Positions 6,860-15,487 of a stretch of 64,000 bases of DNA are shown here, one piece after another. Under the pieces are notes generated by a model that had not been told where the DNA came from, did not search any database, and saw nothing but the letters and a program-made list of their open reading frames with translations. The stretch comes from Allobosea sp. UNC402CLCol (lineage in GTDB: Bacteria > Pseudomonadota > Alphaproteobacteria > Rhizobiales > Beijerinckiaceae). The DNA is taken from assembly GCF_000745475.1 (NCBI RefSeq), contig NZ_KN050692.1, positions 451,955 through 515,954 of the forward strand, in the 5' to 3' direction. Both the position numbers and the translations under genes were made by a program. The number at the start of each line of letters is the position of its first letter. Within the stretch, counting starts at the first letter, position 1.

Positions 6860-8509
6860 TCAGATCCCTGCCCCGTCCTGCAAGGTCCCGGTCGGCACCT
6901 TCCGCCAGAGCCGCATATGCAGCGCCCGCAGGCCCGGTCGCAGCAGGATGTCGCCGAAGGCGAGCGCCAGGGAAGCAGGCACATTCGCCGTCAGCGCAAA
7001 GGCCGCGACGAACAACCCCGCCGTGCTGAGAACGCGCCAGCTCACCGCCGCGAGCCAGGCCCTGCGGTCGGGCGTGCCCTTCCGGCCGACGATGCGAAGG
7101 ACGCCGCGCTGCGCCCGTGCCAGCGCCCCGCCCTCGCCCACCGCCTGCCGGGCCTCGCCCTCGCCCGGCTCGACGAAGCCGAAGGCGACCGTCTCGTTGC
7201 TGATGCGGTCGATCAGGATGAAGCCGCCGAGCTCATGGCTGCGCGCATAGGGCAGCGAGACCAGCGGCCGGTCGAGCCGGAGCGTGACGAGGCCGATGCC
7301 GTTCATGCGCAGGCTCTGCGCCGGCAGGGGCTGGAAGCCCTCGATGTCGATGCTGTGATGCAGCGCCTCGACCGTGGCATTGGCGCTCTGCGTCGCGAGC
7401 TTCACGAGGAACTGCCCGCCTTCGAGCATGGCGCGCTCGCCGGTCCAGAGCAAACGCGCCTTCAGCCCGCGGCTCACCGGCAGCGTCGAACCCGCGGCAG
7501 CGATCACGTCGCCGCGCGAAATGTCGATGTCGTCTTCCAGCGTCACCGTCGCGGCCTGGCCGGCGGCGATCTGGCTGGCCTCGCCGGCCGCGCCGATCAA
7601 TCGCGCGATGCGGCTCGTGCGGCCGGACGGCAGCGCCACGATGGGATCGCCGACGCGGGCTCGGCCGGCGACGGGCGTGCCGGCATAGCCGCGGAAGTCG
7701 AGATCCGGGCGGTTGACCCATTGCACCGGCAGCACGAAGCCCTCGTCGCGCGGCGCTGAGGGCGCGATCGCGACGCTTTCGAGATAGGGCAGCAGCGCCG
7801 GACCGTCATACCAGGGCATCAGGGCGGAGGGCCGCATGACGTTCTCGCCGTCGCGCGCCGAGACCGGGATGAAGCGGATCGAGGCGAAGCCGAGGTTTTG
7901 CACCGCCGCGCGGTAATCGGCGGCGATCTGCTCGAAGACCGCCTCGTCATAGCCGACGAGGTCCATCTTGTTGATCGCGACCACGACATGGCGCACGCCG
8001 ACCAACGAGACGATGAAGGAATGGCGGCGGGTCTGCGGCAGCAGGCCCTTGCGCGCGTCGATCAGGATGATGGCGAGGTCGGCAGTGGAGGCGCCGGTCG
8101 CCATGTTGCGGGTGTATTGCTCGTGGCCGGGCGTGTCGGCGACGATGAAGCTGCGCCTGTCGGTCGCGAAATAGCGATAGGCGACATCGATGGTGATGCC
8201 CTGCTCGCGCTCGGCCGAAAGCCCATCGACGAGAAGCGCGAAATCGGGCGCCGCGCCTTGCGTGCCGAATTTGCGGGAATCGCTGTCGAGCGCGCTGAGC
8301 TGGTCGTCGAAGACCGCGCCGGCCTCGTAGAGCACACGGCCGATCAGCGTCGACTTGCCGTCATCGACCGAGCCGCAAGTGATGAAGCGCAGCAGCGAAT
8401 GCTGGCCGGTTTCGGAGGCGCTGGGCGTATCGTTGGCGGGGAGAAGGTTCTGAGCCGGCCTCAGTGCCTTGTTCTTCTTGGCCAGATTCCTGGCGATGGC
8501 GAAGCTCAT
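6860..8509 (-). CDS. cysN: Sulfate adenylyltransferase subunit 1 with C-terminal DUF2061-like domain
   Basis: 549 residues. Residues about 35-455 are the GTPase subunit of ATP sulfurylase: P-loop GSVDDGKST (46-54), switch region ADTPGHEQY, NKMD for guanine recognition, then the EF-Tu-like beta-barrels. It drives APS formation with CysD. Instead of ending there or continuing into APS kinase (CysC), the chain goes on from about residue 482 with RRAWLAAVSWRVLST, a hydrophobic helix and HMRLWRKV, which resembles the small membrane domain DUF2061. The start overlaps the cysD stop (TGATG), so the two are co-translated. The fusion could tether the sulfurylase to the membrane; that role is speculative. 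Confidence 0.92.
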   Translation of the reverse strand: MSFAIARNLAKKNKALRPAQNLLPANDTPSASETGQHSLLRFITCGSVDDGKSTLIGRVLYEAGAVFDDQLSALDSDSRKFGTQGAAPDFALLVDGLSAEREQGITIDVAYRYFATDRRSFIVADTPGHEQYTRNMATGASTADLAIILIDARKGLLPQTRRHSFIVSLVGVRHVVVAINKMDLVGYDEAVFEQIAADYRAAVQNLGFASIRFIPVSARDGENVMRPSALMPWYDGPALLPYLESVAIAPSAPRDEGFVLPVQWVNRPDLDFRGYAGTPVAGRARVGDPIVALPSGRTSRIARLIGAAGEASQIAAGQAATVTLEDDIDISRGDVIAAAGSTLPVSRGLKARLLWTGERAMLEGGQFLVKLATQSANATVEALHHSIDIEGFQPLPAQSLRMNGIGLVTLRLDRPLVSLPYARSHELGGFILIDRISNETVAFGFVEPGEGEARQAVGEGGALARAQRGVLRIVGRKGTPDRRAWLAAVSWRVLSTAGLFVAAFALTANVPASLALAFGDILLRPGLRALHMRLWRKVPTGTLQDGAGI

Positions 8510-9411
8510 CAGAAATAGCCTTCCTGCTTCTTCTGCTCCATCGAGCCCGAGCCGTCATGGTCGATGACGCGGCCCTGCCGCTCGGAGGATCGCGACGAGC
8601 GCATCTCGGCGATGATGTCGGTGAGGCTGGCCGCCTCGCTCTCGACGGCGCCGGTCAGCGGGTAGCAGCCGAGCGTGCGGAAGCGGACCATGCGGGTCTC
8701 GACGACCTCGCCGGGGAGAAGCTCCATGCGCTCGTCGTCGCGCATGATCCAGGCGCCGTCGCGCCGGACGACCGGGCGCGGCGCGGCAAAATAGAGCGGC
8801 ACGACCGGGATGTTCTCGAGCGCGATGTAGTCCCAGACGTCGCGCTCGGTCCAGTTCGAGAGCGGGAACACGCGAAAGCTCTCGCCGCGATGCTTGCGCG
8901 TGTTGAAGAGCTGCCAGGGCTCGGGGCGCTGGTTCTTCGGGTCCCAACGATGCTCAGGCGAGCGCAGCGAGAAGACGCGTTCCTTGGCCCGGCTCTTCTC
9001 CTCGTCGCGGCGCGCGCCGCCGAAGGCAGCATCGAACTTGTAGAGGTCGAGCGCCTGCTTCAACCCTTGCGTCTTCATCACGTCAGTATGGACGCGCGAG
9101 CCCGAGGCGAAGGGGCTGATTCCGGCCCTCACGCCCTCCTGGTTGATGTGGACGATGAGATCGAGCCCCAGCCGCGCCGCCGTCTCGTCGCGGAAGGCGA
9201 TCATGTCGCGGAACTTCCAGGTCGTATCGACATGGAGCAGCGGGAACGGCGGCTTGGCCGGGTAGAACGCCTTCATCGCCAGATGCAGCAGGACGGCGGA
9301 ATCCTTGCCGATCGAATAGAGCAGCACCGGCTTGTCCGATGTCGCCACCACCTCGCGGATGATGAAGATGGCTTCCGCCTCGAGCTTCTGGAGATGGCTG
9401 AGCTGGATCAT
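8509..9411 (-). CDS. cysD: Sulfate adenylyltransferase subunit 2
   Basis: 300-residue PP-loop ATP pyrophosphatase, catalytic subunit of ATP sulfurylase. Seen: LLYSIGKDSAVLLHLAMKAF (PP-loop SIGKDS, about residues 34-39), HVDTTWKF, the FGGARRDEEKSRAKER segment and the NWTERDVWDYI region; all are CysD hallmarks. ATG at 9411 overlaps the cysH stop (ATGA), and the stop overlaps cysN. Operon order cysH-cysD-cysN runs leftward. Earlier in-frame starts would extend it into cysH and are not needed. Confidence 0.96.
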   Translation of the reverse strand: MIQLSHLQKLEAEAIFIIREVVATSDKPVLLYSIGKDSAVLLHLAMKAFYPAKPPFPLLHVDTTWKFRDMIAFRDETAARLGLDLIVHINQEGVRAGISPFASGSRVHTDVMKTQGLKQALDLYKFDAAFGGARRDEEKSRAKERVFSLRSPEHRWDPKNQRPEPWQLFNTRKHRGESFRVFPLSNWTERDVWDYIALENIPVVPLYFAAPRPVVRRDGAWIMRDDERMELLPGEVVETRMVRFRTLGCYPLTGAVESEAASLTDIIAEMRSSRSSERQGRVIDHDGSGSMEQKKQEGYF

Positions 9412-10229
9412 GCGTGAGCCTCTGCCGGCGCGGTTTTGGCACGCGCCAGCTTTCCGTCCGACCCGACATGCAGGCCGCATTCCTTGGCGGCATCGTCCTC
9501 CCACCACCAGCGCCCGGCCCGCTCGGGCTCGTCGGGGCGGATGGCGCGGGTGCAGGGCTGGCAGCCGATCGAGACGAAGCCCTGTGCGTGCAGCGGGTTG
9601 ATCGGCACGTCGTTCGCCTCGGCGAAGGCGAGCGTGCGTTCACGCGACCAGTCGATCAGCGGGCTCGCCTTGACGAGGCCGCGCGCCGCATCGGCCTCGG
9701 CCAGCTTGACGCCGCCGCGCGCGGCTGACTGATCGGCGCGCAGGCCGGTCAGCCAGATATCGGCCCCGGCCAGAGCCCGGCCGAGCGGCTCCACCTTGCG
9801 GATGTCGCAGCAGGATTTGCGGGCATCGCGCGAGCCGTAGAAGCCGTTGATGCCGTTCTGGCGAACATAGAGCTCGACCGCGTCATGGCGCGGATAATAG
9901 GGGCGGATCAGGATGCCATAGCGCTCCTCCGTCTCCTGCCAGAGGGCGTAGACCTCCGGAAAGAGCCGGCCGGTATCGAGCGTGGCGAAGGTGACGGGGA
10001 GCTTCGCGGTCGCGATGAAATGGGTCAGCACCTGATCTTCGAGGCCGAAGGAGGTGGTGAAGACGACGGGGCCGGCGGCTTGCGCGACGATGCCGGAGAG
10101 GCGCTCGGGAACGTCCGCCATGCCGAACGCCGCATCGAGCGCGGCCGCGCGGGCCGCCAGCACCCTAGGTGACTGCGGGTTTGTCGAGGTTTCGTCCGGG
10201 CCGGGGCTTGCCGCCATCGTTCTGGCCAT
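9408..10229 (-). CDS. cysH: Adenylyl-sulfate (APS) reductase, thioredoxin dependent
   Basis: About 273 residues. The PP-loop-like segment TTSFGLEDQVL and the Cys pairs KSCCDIRK and GCQPCTR indicate a [4Fe-4S] APS reductase rather than the cluster-free PAPS enzyme. The C-terminal ECGLHVG carries the catalytic Cys. It reduces APS to sulfite for cysteine synthesis. No CysC kinase is seen with cysDN, consistent with APS as substrate. Start is uncertain: ATGs at 10229 and 10217 are both possible and neither has a strong ribosome site. The inverted repeat at 10232-10249 abuts the first, which would favour 10217 if it is an operator close to the transcript start. Confidence 0.93.
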   Translation of the reverse strand: MARTMAASPGPDETSTNPQSPRVLAARAAALDAAFGMADVPERLSGIVAQAAGPVVFTTSFGLEDQVLTHFIATAKLPVTFATLDTGRLFPEVYALWQETEERYGILIRPYYPRHDAVELYVRQNGINGFYGSRDARKSCCDIRKVEPLGRALAGADIWLTGLRADQSAARGGVKLAEADAARGLVKASPLIDWSRERTLAFAEANDVPINPLHAQGFVSIGCQPCTRAIRPDEPERAGRWWWEDDAAKECGLHVGSDGKLARAKTAPAEAHA

Positions 10230-10231
10230 CT

Positions 10232-10249
10232 GTTCGGTAAATCGAACGC
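10232..10249. promoter_or_regulatory. Candidate sulfur-regulon operator upstream of cysH
   Basis: GTTCGGTAAATCGAACGC forms an inverted repeat GTTCG-N6-CGAAC. Almost the same sequence (GTTCGTTAAACCGAACGC) stands at 51535-51552 in front of metZ, the other sulfur-assimilation gene here. Fifteen of 18 bases agree and both arms are kept. A shared dimeric regulator is the simplest explanation; which one is unknown. Confidence 0.6.
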
Positions 10250-10391
10250 TGGATTTATACCCATGAGCCCAAAGGTTCAATTTACGGCAGGTAGCGTGTT
10301 TTTTCTTATTTCACTTCCATTGGAGAAGTTTGTTTTAGCGGACATTGCTGGGCATTATCGGAGGGAGGCTCTGCCGCCGCCGCCTCCTCGC

Positions 10392-10502
10392 CGTCATCCC
10401 GGACGGGCGACGACGTCGCGCCGATCCGGGATCCATGCCGGAGCGGTTCCGATAGAGGTTCCGGCGTGGATCCCGGGTCTCGCTGCGCTCGCCCGGGATG
10501 AC
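10392..10502. repeat. Palindromic intergenic repeat, CATCCCGG family
   Basis: Begins CGTCATCCCGG and ends CCCGGGATGAC, with internal GATCCGGGATCCATGCCG and CGGCGTGGATCCCGGGTC arms. Close relatives are at 16408-16520, and diverged ones (CATTCTCGGG arms) at 26105, 30206 and 46784. The rest of the 10250-10529 gap holds no convincing gene. Confidence 0.9.
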
Positions 10503-10529
10503 CCGCGCGGAGGCTGAACCGCCTGCCTC

Positions 10530-13500
10530 TCAGTGGAAATCCCGCGATTTCGGCAGGATGCGGACATTGCGCGGGTGGCGATGGCGCGGGAGCGGCGGGT
10601 TCTTCAATTCGTCGATCGGCATCGGAACCTCGGCGCGATGCGTGTCCGAGAGCGACAGGAGATCGATCGAACGATCGGCGATGCGCTGGGCCATGAGATG
10701 GGTGACGCCCTCGACGCTCTTCTGCACCCGGCCCTCGACCAGCATCAAACGCGCGCCCATCACCTCGCGGCGGAAGCGCTCGAACAATCGCGCCCAGATC
10801 ACGACATTGGTGATGCCGGTCTCGTCCTCCAGCGTGACGAAGATGGCGTTGCCGTTGCCGGGGCGCTGGCGGACCAGCACGATTCCGGCCGTGCGGGCGA
10901 AGGCGGCGTCCGGCTTCCCCTCGGTCTGCGCGCAGCTCAGGATGCCCTCGCGTTGGAAGCGCGGGCGCAACAACTGCATCGGATGGCCCTTCAGCGAGAG
11001 CCGGACGGTCTGGTAGTCGGCGACGATATGCTCGGCAAGCGGCATGCTCGGCAGCGCCATCGCCCGCTCCTGTCCCAGTTCGCGGGCTTGCGCGGCCTGG
11101 AAGAGCGGCAGCGCCGCATCATCCGGCAGGCGACGCACGGCCCAGAGCGCCTCGCGCCGGTCGAGGCCGAGCGAGCGAAAGGCATCGGCATCGGCGAGCA
11201 GGCGCATGGCGCGGGCAGGAAGGCTGGCCCGGCGCATCAACTCCTCGACGTCGCGGTAGGGGCCGCCCGCTTCCCGCGCCTCCGCAATGGCCTTGCCCCA
11301 TTCATCCTTGAAGCCGTCGATCTGACGGAAGCCCAGACGCAGGGCGAAGGGGCCCCTTTTGCTCTCCTGACCCAGCCGGTCATGGTAAGAGCTCGATTCC
11401 GAAACGGCTTCCAAGCTGTTGTCCAAAAAGCTGGAATTGACATCGGCCGGCCGTGGTTCGACGCCGCCGTTCTCCTCCGCCTCCCGCACGATCTGGGCCG
11501 GCGCATAGAAGCCCATCGGCTGGGAATTCAGCAGCGCGGCAGCGAAAGCGGCCGGATACCACCGCTTCAGGAAGGAGGAGATGTAGACCAGCTTGGCGAA
11601 GGAGGCGGCATGGCTCTCCGGAAAACCGTAGCTGCCGAAGCCCTTGATCTGCTCGAAACAGCGCTGGGCGAAATCGCGCTCATAGCCGCGCGCGACCATG
11701 CGCTCGACCATCATCGTCTCGTAATTGCCGATGGTGCCGGCATTGCGGAAGGTGGCCATCGCCTTGCGCAGGCCGTTGGCTTCGATGTCGGAGAACTTGG
11801 CAGCGACCATGGCGAGGCGCATCGCCTGCTCTTGGAAGAGCGGAACGCCGAAGGTCTTCTTCAGAACCTCATAGAGCTCATTTTCGTCTCCATGCTCCGG
11901 CGCCGGCGAGGGATAGGTCACCTCCTCGATCCCCGCCCGCCGCTTCAGATAAGGGTGCACCATATTGCCCTGGATCGGGCCGGGCCGGACGATCGCGACC
12001 TGGATGACGAGATCGTAGAATTTCCGCGGCTTGAGCCGCGGCAGCATGTTCATCTGCGCGCGGCTTTCGACCTGGAAGACGCCCAGCGACTTGCCCTCGC
12101 AGAGCATGTCGTAGGTTGCTTTGTCGCCGTCGGTGAAATCGGCGAGCTGATAGGATTTTCCGCCATTGGCTGCGATCAGATCGAACGCCTTGCGGATGCA
12201 GGTCAGCATGCCCAGCGCCAGCACATCGACCTTCATCAACTGCAACGCGTCGATGTCGTCGCGGTCCCATTCGATGAAGGTGCGGTCCGCCATCGCGGCA
12301 TTGCCGATCGGCACGGTCTCGTCGAGGCGTCCGCGCGACAGCACGAAGCCGCCGACATGCTGCGAGAGATGGCGCGGATAGCCCAAGAGCCGGGTGGCGA
12401 AATCGACCGCTCGGCGGATCGTCGGATTGGTCGGGTCGAGCCCGGCCTGGCGGACGCGGGCGTCGCCGATCTCGCTGCCCCAGCTCCCCCAGTTCGTATC
12501 GGCGATGCGGGCGGTGACATCCTCGGTCAGGCCCAGCACCTTGCCGGCCTCGCGAATGGCACTGCGCGGCCGGTAATGGATCACCGTCGCGGCGATGCCG
12601 GCACGGTGGCGACCGTATTTCTCATAGATCCACTGGATCACCTCCTCGCGCCGCTCATGCTCGAAATCGACGTCGATGTCGGGCGGTTCGCGACGCTCGG
12701 TGGAGATGAAGCGCTCGAACAGCACGTCGTTGTCGGCCGGATCGACCGCGGTGATGCCGAGCACGTAACAGACGGCGGAATTGGCGGCCGATCCGCGGCC
12801 CTGGCAGAGGATGCCCTCCTTCTCGGCAAATTCGACGATGTCGCGAATGGTCAGGAAATAGCGGGCATATTCGAGCTTCTCGATGAGGGTGAGTTCCTTG
12901 ACCAATAACCCTTGCACCTTCTCCGGAACGCCGTCGGGATAGCGGATCAGGCAGCAGCGGCGGACCAGTTCCACCAGCCAGTCCTGATCCTTCCAGCCGG
13001 GCGGGATCGGCTCGTCGGGGTATTCGTATTTGAGCTGGCCGAGATCGAATTCGATGCGGGAGAACAGGGTTTGCGTCTCGGCGATAGCCTCGGGCGCATC
13101 CCTGAAAAGACGGGCCATTTCCTGCGGCAGCTTGAGATGGCGCTCGGCATTGGATTCGAGCAACCGCCCGGCCCGCTCGATGGTGACGCCCTCGCGGATG
13201 CAGGTGAGCACGTCCTGCAGATCGCGCTGCGCGATGGAATCGTAGAGCGCGTCATTGCTCGCGATCAGCGGGGTGCGGGTCGCGGCGGCGATGGCCTTGA
13301 GCCGCGCGAGGCGGCGGCGATCGTCGCCGCGCCGGTGCATGCTGGCAGCGAGCCAGACCGCGCCGGGCGCGGCCTCGTCGAGCCGGGCGAGCACTTCAGG
13401 GAGCCCATCGAGCCTGCGGCCCGGCATCAGGATCAGCAGCAGGTCGCGGGCATCGTTCAGAAGGTCGTCGAGGACGAGGTGGCATTCGCCCTTCTTCACG

Positions 13501-13946
13501 CCGTCCTTGCGATTGCCGTGGCTGAGCAAACGGCAGAGCCGGCCCCAGCCGTCGCGATTGGCCGGGTAGATGACGATGTCGGGCGTGCCGTCGGCGAAGA
13601 CGAGACGGGTGCCGGTCGCGAGCTTGAAGCGCTCCGCCAGCGCCTTCATCTCCTCGGGCTTGATGGGCAGGTCGGAGAAATCCGGGTTCTCGATCCAGAC
13701 ATATTCGCCGGGGCTGCCGCCTTCGCGGATTTTCTCGGGCGCCGGCAAGCCATCCTCGCGCAACTGCCTCAACGCCGCCCAGGCGCGCACGACGCCCGCC
13801 ACCGTGTTGCGGTCGGCGATGCCGATGCCGGCATATCCGAGCAGCAGCGCCGTCAGCACCATGTTCGGCCCCGGCGAGGCACCGCGCAGGAAGGAAAAAT
13901 TCGTCGCCGCAACAGGTTCGGCGAAAGGGCTGACAGACTGATTCAT
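10530..13946 (-). CDS. dnaE2: Error-prone DNA polymerase, DnaE2/ImuC
   Basis: 1138 residues, C-family polymerase alpha subunit of the DnaE2 (ImuC) branch. The PHP domain is at the N-terminus (NFSFLRGASPGP), the polymerase core includes CQGRGSAANSAVCYVLGIT and PPDIDVDFEHERREEVIQ with catalytic aspartates, then PFQEQAM-like, HhH and OB-fold regions (LVRQRPGNGNAIFVTLEDE). The GRGSAANS-DPDIDIDF arrangement is diagnostic. The ATG at 13944-13946 overlaps the imuB stop by four bases. It performs SOS-induced translesion synthesis with ImuA and ImuB. A longer frame upstream reads into imuB and is rejected. Confidence 0.97.
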   Translation of the reverse strand: MNQSVSPFAEPVAATNFSFLRGASPGPNMVLTALLLGYAGIGIADRNTVAGVVRAWAALRQLREDGLPAPEKIREGGSPGEYVWIENPDFSDLPIKPEEMKALAERFKLATGTRLVFADGTPDIVIYPANRDGWGRLCRLLSHGNRKDGVKKGECHLVLDDLLNDARDLLLILMPGRRLDGLPEVLARLDEAAPGAVWLAASMHRRGDDRRRLARLKAIAAATRTPLIASNDALYDSIAQRDLQDVLTCIREGVTIERAGRLLESNAERHLKLPQEMARLFRDAPEAIAETQTLFSRIEFDLGQLKYEYPDEPIPPGWKDQDWLVELVRRCCLIRYPDGVPEKVQGLLVKELTLIEKLEYARYFLTIRDIVEFAEKEGILCQGRGSAANSAVCYVLGITAVDPADNDVLFERFISTERREPPDIDVDFEHERREEVIQWIYEKYGRHRAGIAATVIHYRPRSAIREAGKVLGLTEDVTARIADTNWGSWGSEIGDARVRQAGLDPTNPTIRRAVDFATRLLGYPRHLSQHVGGFVLSRGRLDETVPIGNAAMADRTFIEWDRDDIDALQLMKVDVLALGMLTCIRKAFDLIAANGGKSYQLADFTDGDKATYDMLCEGKSLGVFQVESRAQMNMLPRLKPRKFYDLVIQVAIVRPGPIQGNMVHPYLKRRAGIEEVTYPSPAPEHGDENELYEVLKKTFGVPLFQEQAMRLAMVAAKFSDIEANGLRKAMATFRNAGTIGNYETMMVERMVARGYERDFAQRCFEQIKGFGSYGFPESHAASFAKLVYISSFLKRWYPAAFAAALLNSQPMGFYAPAQIVREAEENGGVEPRPADVNSSFLDNSLEAVSESSSYHDRLGQESKRGPFALRLGFRQIDGFKDEWGKAIAEAREAGGPYRDVEELMRRASLPARAMRLLADADAFRSLGLDRREALWAVRRLPDDAALPLFQAAQARELGQERAMALPSMPLAEHIVADYQTVRLSLKGHPMQLLRPRFQREGILSCAQTEGKPDAAFARTAGIVLVRQRPGNGNAIFVTLEDETGITNVVIWARLFERFRREVMGARLMLVEGRVQKSVEGVTHLMAQRIADRSIDLLSLSDTHRAEVPMPIDELKNPPLPRHRHPRNVRILPKSRDFH

Positions 13947-15487
13947 GCGAAGAGCCCGTGCAGGAACCAGCGCGGCGGCGCGCTCTCGGCCTCGTAGAAG
14001 CCGGTGCGGTAGAGCCAGAAGCGGCGGCCTTGCGCATCCTCGACGCGGTAATAATCGCGCATCGGCTCGTCCGAGCCGTCGCGCCACCATTCGGGCGCGA
14101 TCCGCTCCGGGCCTTCGGCGCGAGCGACGTCGTGGATGAGGCGCCGCCAGCGGAAACGGATCGGCGGTCCATCCGGCACTTCCGCGATCGCCTCGACGGG
14201 TTGGGGCGGCTCGAAGAGCTGGAGCGGGCGGGCCGGGGGCTCCTGCGGCTCGGGTGCGGGCCAGGCCGCTTCCGGCATGGGCGCAGCGGCCGAGAGCGCC
14301 TTTGCCGCGCGGACGGGGTGATGAGTGTCCTGCGCCGCGAAGCGCAGCACCCGGTCGCGACCGAAGCGGGTGACGAGCCGGTCGACGAGATCGGCCACCG
14401 CCTCCTCCTCCACCGCGCGGCCGTCGAGGCTGTGCTGCTGCGTGTTGAGCGGCTCGCAGACCGGCACGGCGAGTTTGATGGCATCGAAACCGAAGCCGGG
14501 ATCGAGCGGGTCGGCCAGGGTCTCGATGCGCTCGCGATAGAGCCGCAACAAAGCCTTGGCGTCGCGCGAGGGCCGGCCGGTCTCGATGACGAGGCGGCGA
14601 ACCGTGCCGTCGCTGCGGAAGAAGCCGAGCTCGAAGGCGCGCCCGCCTTCACCGCGCGCCTCCAGCACCCGCGCCGCCTCCCCGATCAACCGGACGACCA
14701 CTGCCTCGAGGCTCGCCGTATCGGCGAAGGGTTCGGGGAAATGACGCTCGACCACGCAATCCGGCGGCGGACGCAAGGGGGTGATGCGGCGATCCTCATG
14801 GCCGAGGATGCGCCGGAGCTTCACCGCCAGCGCCTCGCCGAAGCGGGCGGAGAGGGTTTCCGAGGGGCGCGCGGCGACATCGGCCAGGGTCTTCAGCCCG
14901 GCGCGGGAAAGAGCGATCACGGTCTCGGGCTCCGCCTCCAGCGCGGCGACCGGCAGCAGGCGCAGCACCGCTTCGTCCCGTCCCGGCGGGATGATGCCGC
15001 GCGGTCCGAAGCGGGAACAGGCGCGTGCGGCCTCGGGCGTGCCGGCGATGGCGGCTCGCAGGCTCAAGCCCGATCGATCCATCACCTGCCGCACGAGATC
15101 GAGCATCCCCGCCTCGCCGCCGAAGAGATGGGCGCAGCCGGTGACGTCGAGCGTGAGGCCGTGCGGCTCGTCGCGCGCGACCAGCGGGGTGAAGCGGTCG
15201 CAGAAAGCGGCGACCTCATCGAGGAAGGCCCGATCCGCCTGCGGTTCGGCTTCCAGCGCGACGAGATCGGGAATGCGGGCGCGGGCATCGGCCAGCGTCA
15301 TGGCCCGCGTCAGGCCGAGGCGGACGGCGCGCCGGTCGCAATCGGCGAGGCGCAAAGCGTTGCCCTGCATCTCGACGAGGACATGGGGCTTCTCAGCCGG
15401 CGCGCCGAAGGCCGGAATCCGGCCCAGCCGCCGCAGCCTGTCCGTCGCCAGATAGGGAAACCAGAGGGCGAGATAGCGGCGGGACAT
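13943..15487 (-). CDS. imuB: Y-family polymerase-like mutasome protein ImuB
   Basis: 514 residues. Starts MSRRYLALWFPYLATDRL, the usual ImuB opening. The Y-family fold is recognisable (LADARARIPDL, LDVTGCAHLFGGE, AIAGTPEAARA) but the catalytic acidic residues of active DinB enzymes are not evident, as expected for ImuB, which acts as an adaptor that links DnaE2 to the beta clamp. The C-terminal third (PEWWRDGSDEPMRDYYRVED, FWLYRTG) is the family-specific tail. Its start lies 95 bases inside the imuA frame, behind an AGGAAC site; its stop overlaps dnaE2. Regulated with imuA from the LexA box at 16291-16305. Confidence 0.95.
   Translation of the reverse strand: MSRRYLALWFPYLATDRLRRLGRIPAFGAPAEKPHVLVEMQGNALRLADCDRRAVRLGLTRAMTLADARARIPDLVALEAEPQADRAFLDEVAAFCDRFTPLVARDEPHGLTLDVTGCAHLFGGEAGMLDLVRQVMDRSGLSLRAAIAGTPEAARACSRFGPRGIIPPGRDEAVLRLLPVAALEAEPETVIALSRAGLKTLADVAARPSETLSARFGEALAVKLRRILGHEDRRITPLRPPPDCVVERHFPEPFADTASLEAVVVRLIGEAARVLEARGEGGRAFELGFFRSDGTVRRLVIETGRPSRDAKALLRLYRERIETLADPLDPGFGFDAIKLAVPVCEPLNTQQHSLDGRAVEEEAVADLVDRLVTRFGRDRVLRFAAQDTHHPVRAAKALSAAAPMPEAAWPAPEPQEPPARPLQLFEPPQPVEAIAEVPDGPPIRFRWRRLIHDVARAEGPERIAPEWWRDGSDEPMRDYYRVEDAQGRRFWLYRTGFYEAESAPPRWFLHGLFA

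Noticed and set aside
10263..10517. 84-codon frame upstream of cysH
   Set aside because: Covers the cysH promoter region and the repeat at 10392-10502; no homology or signal seen.
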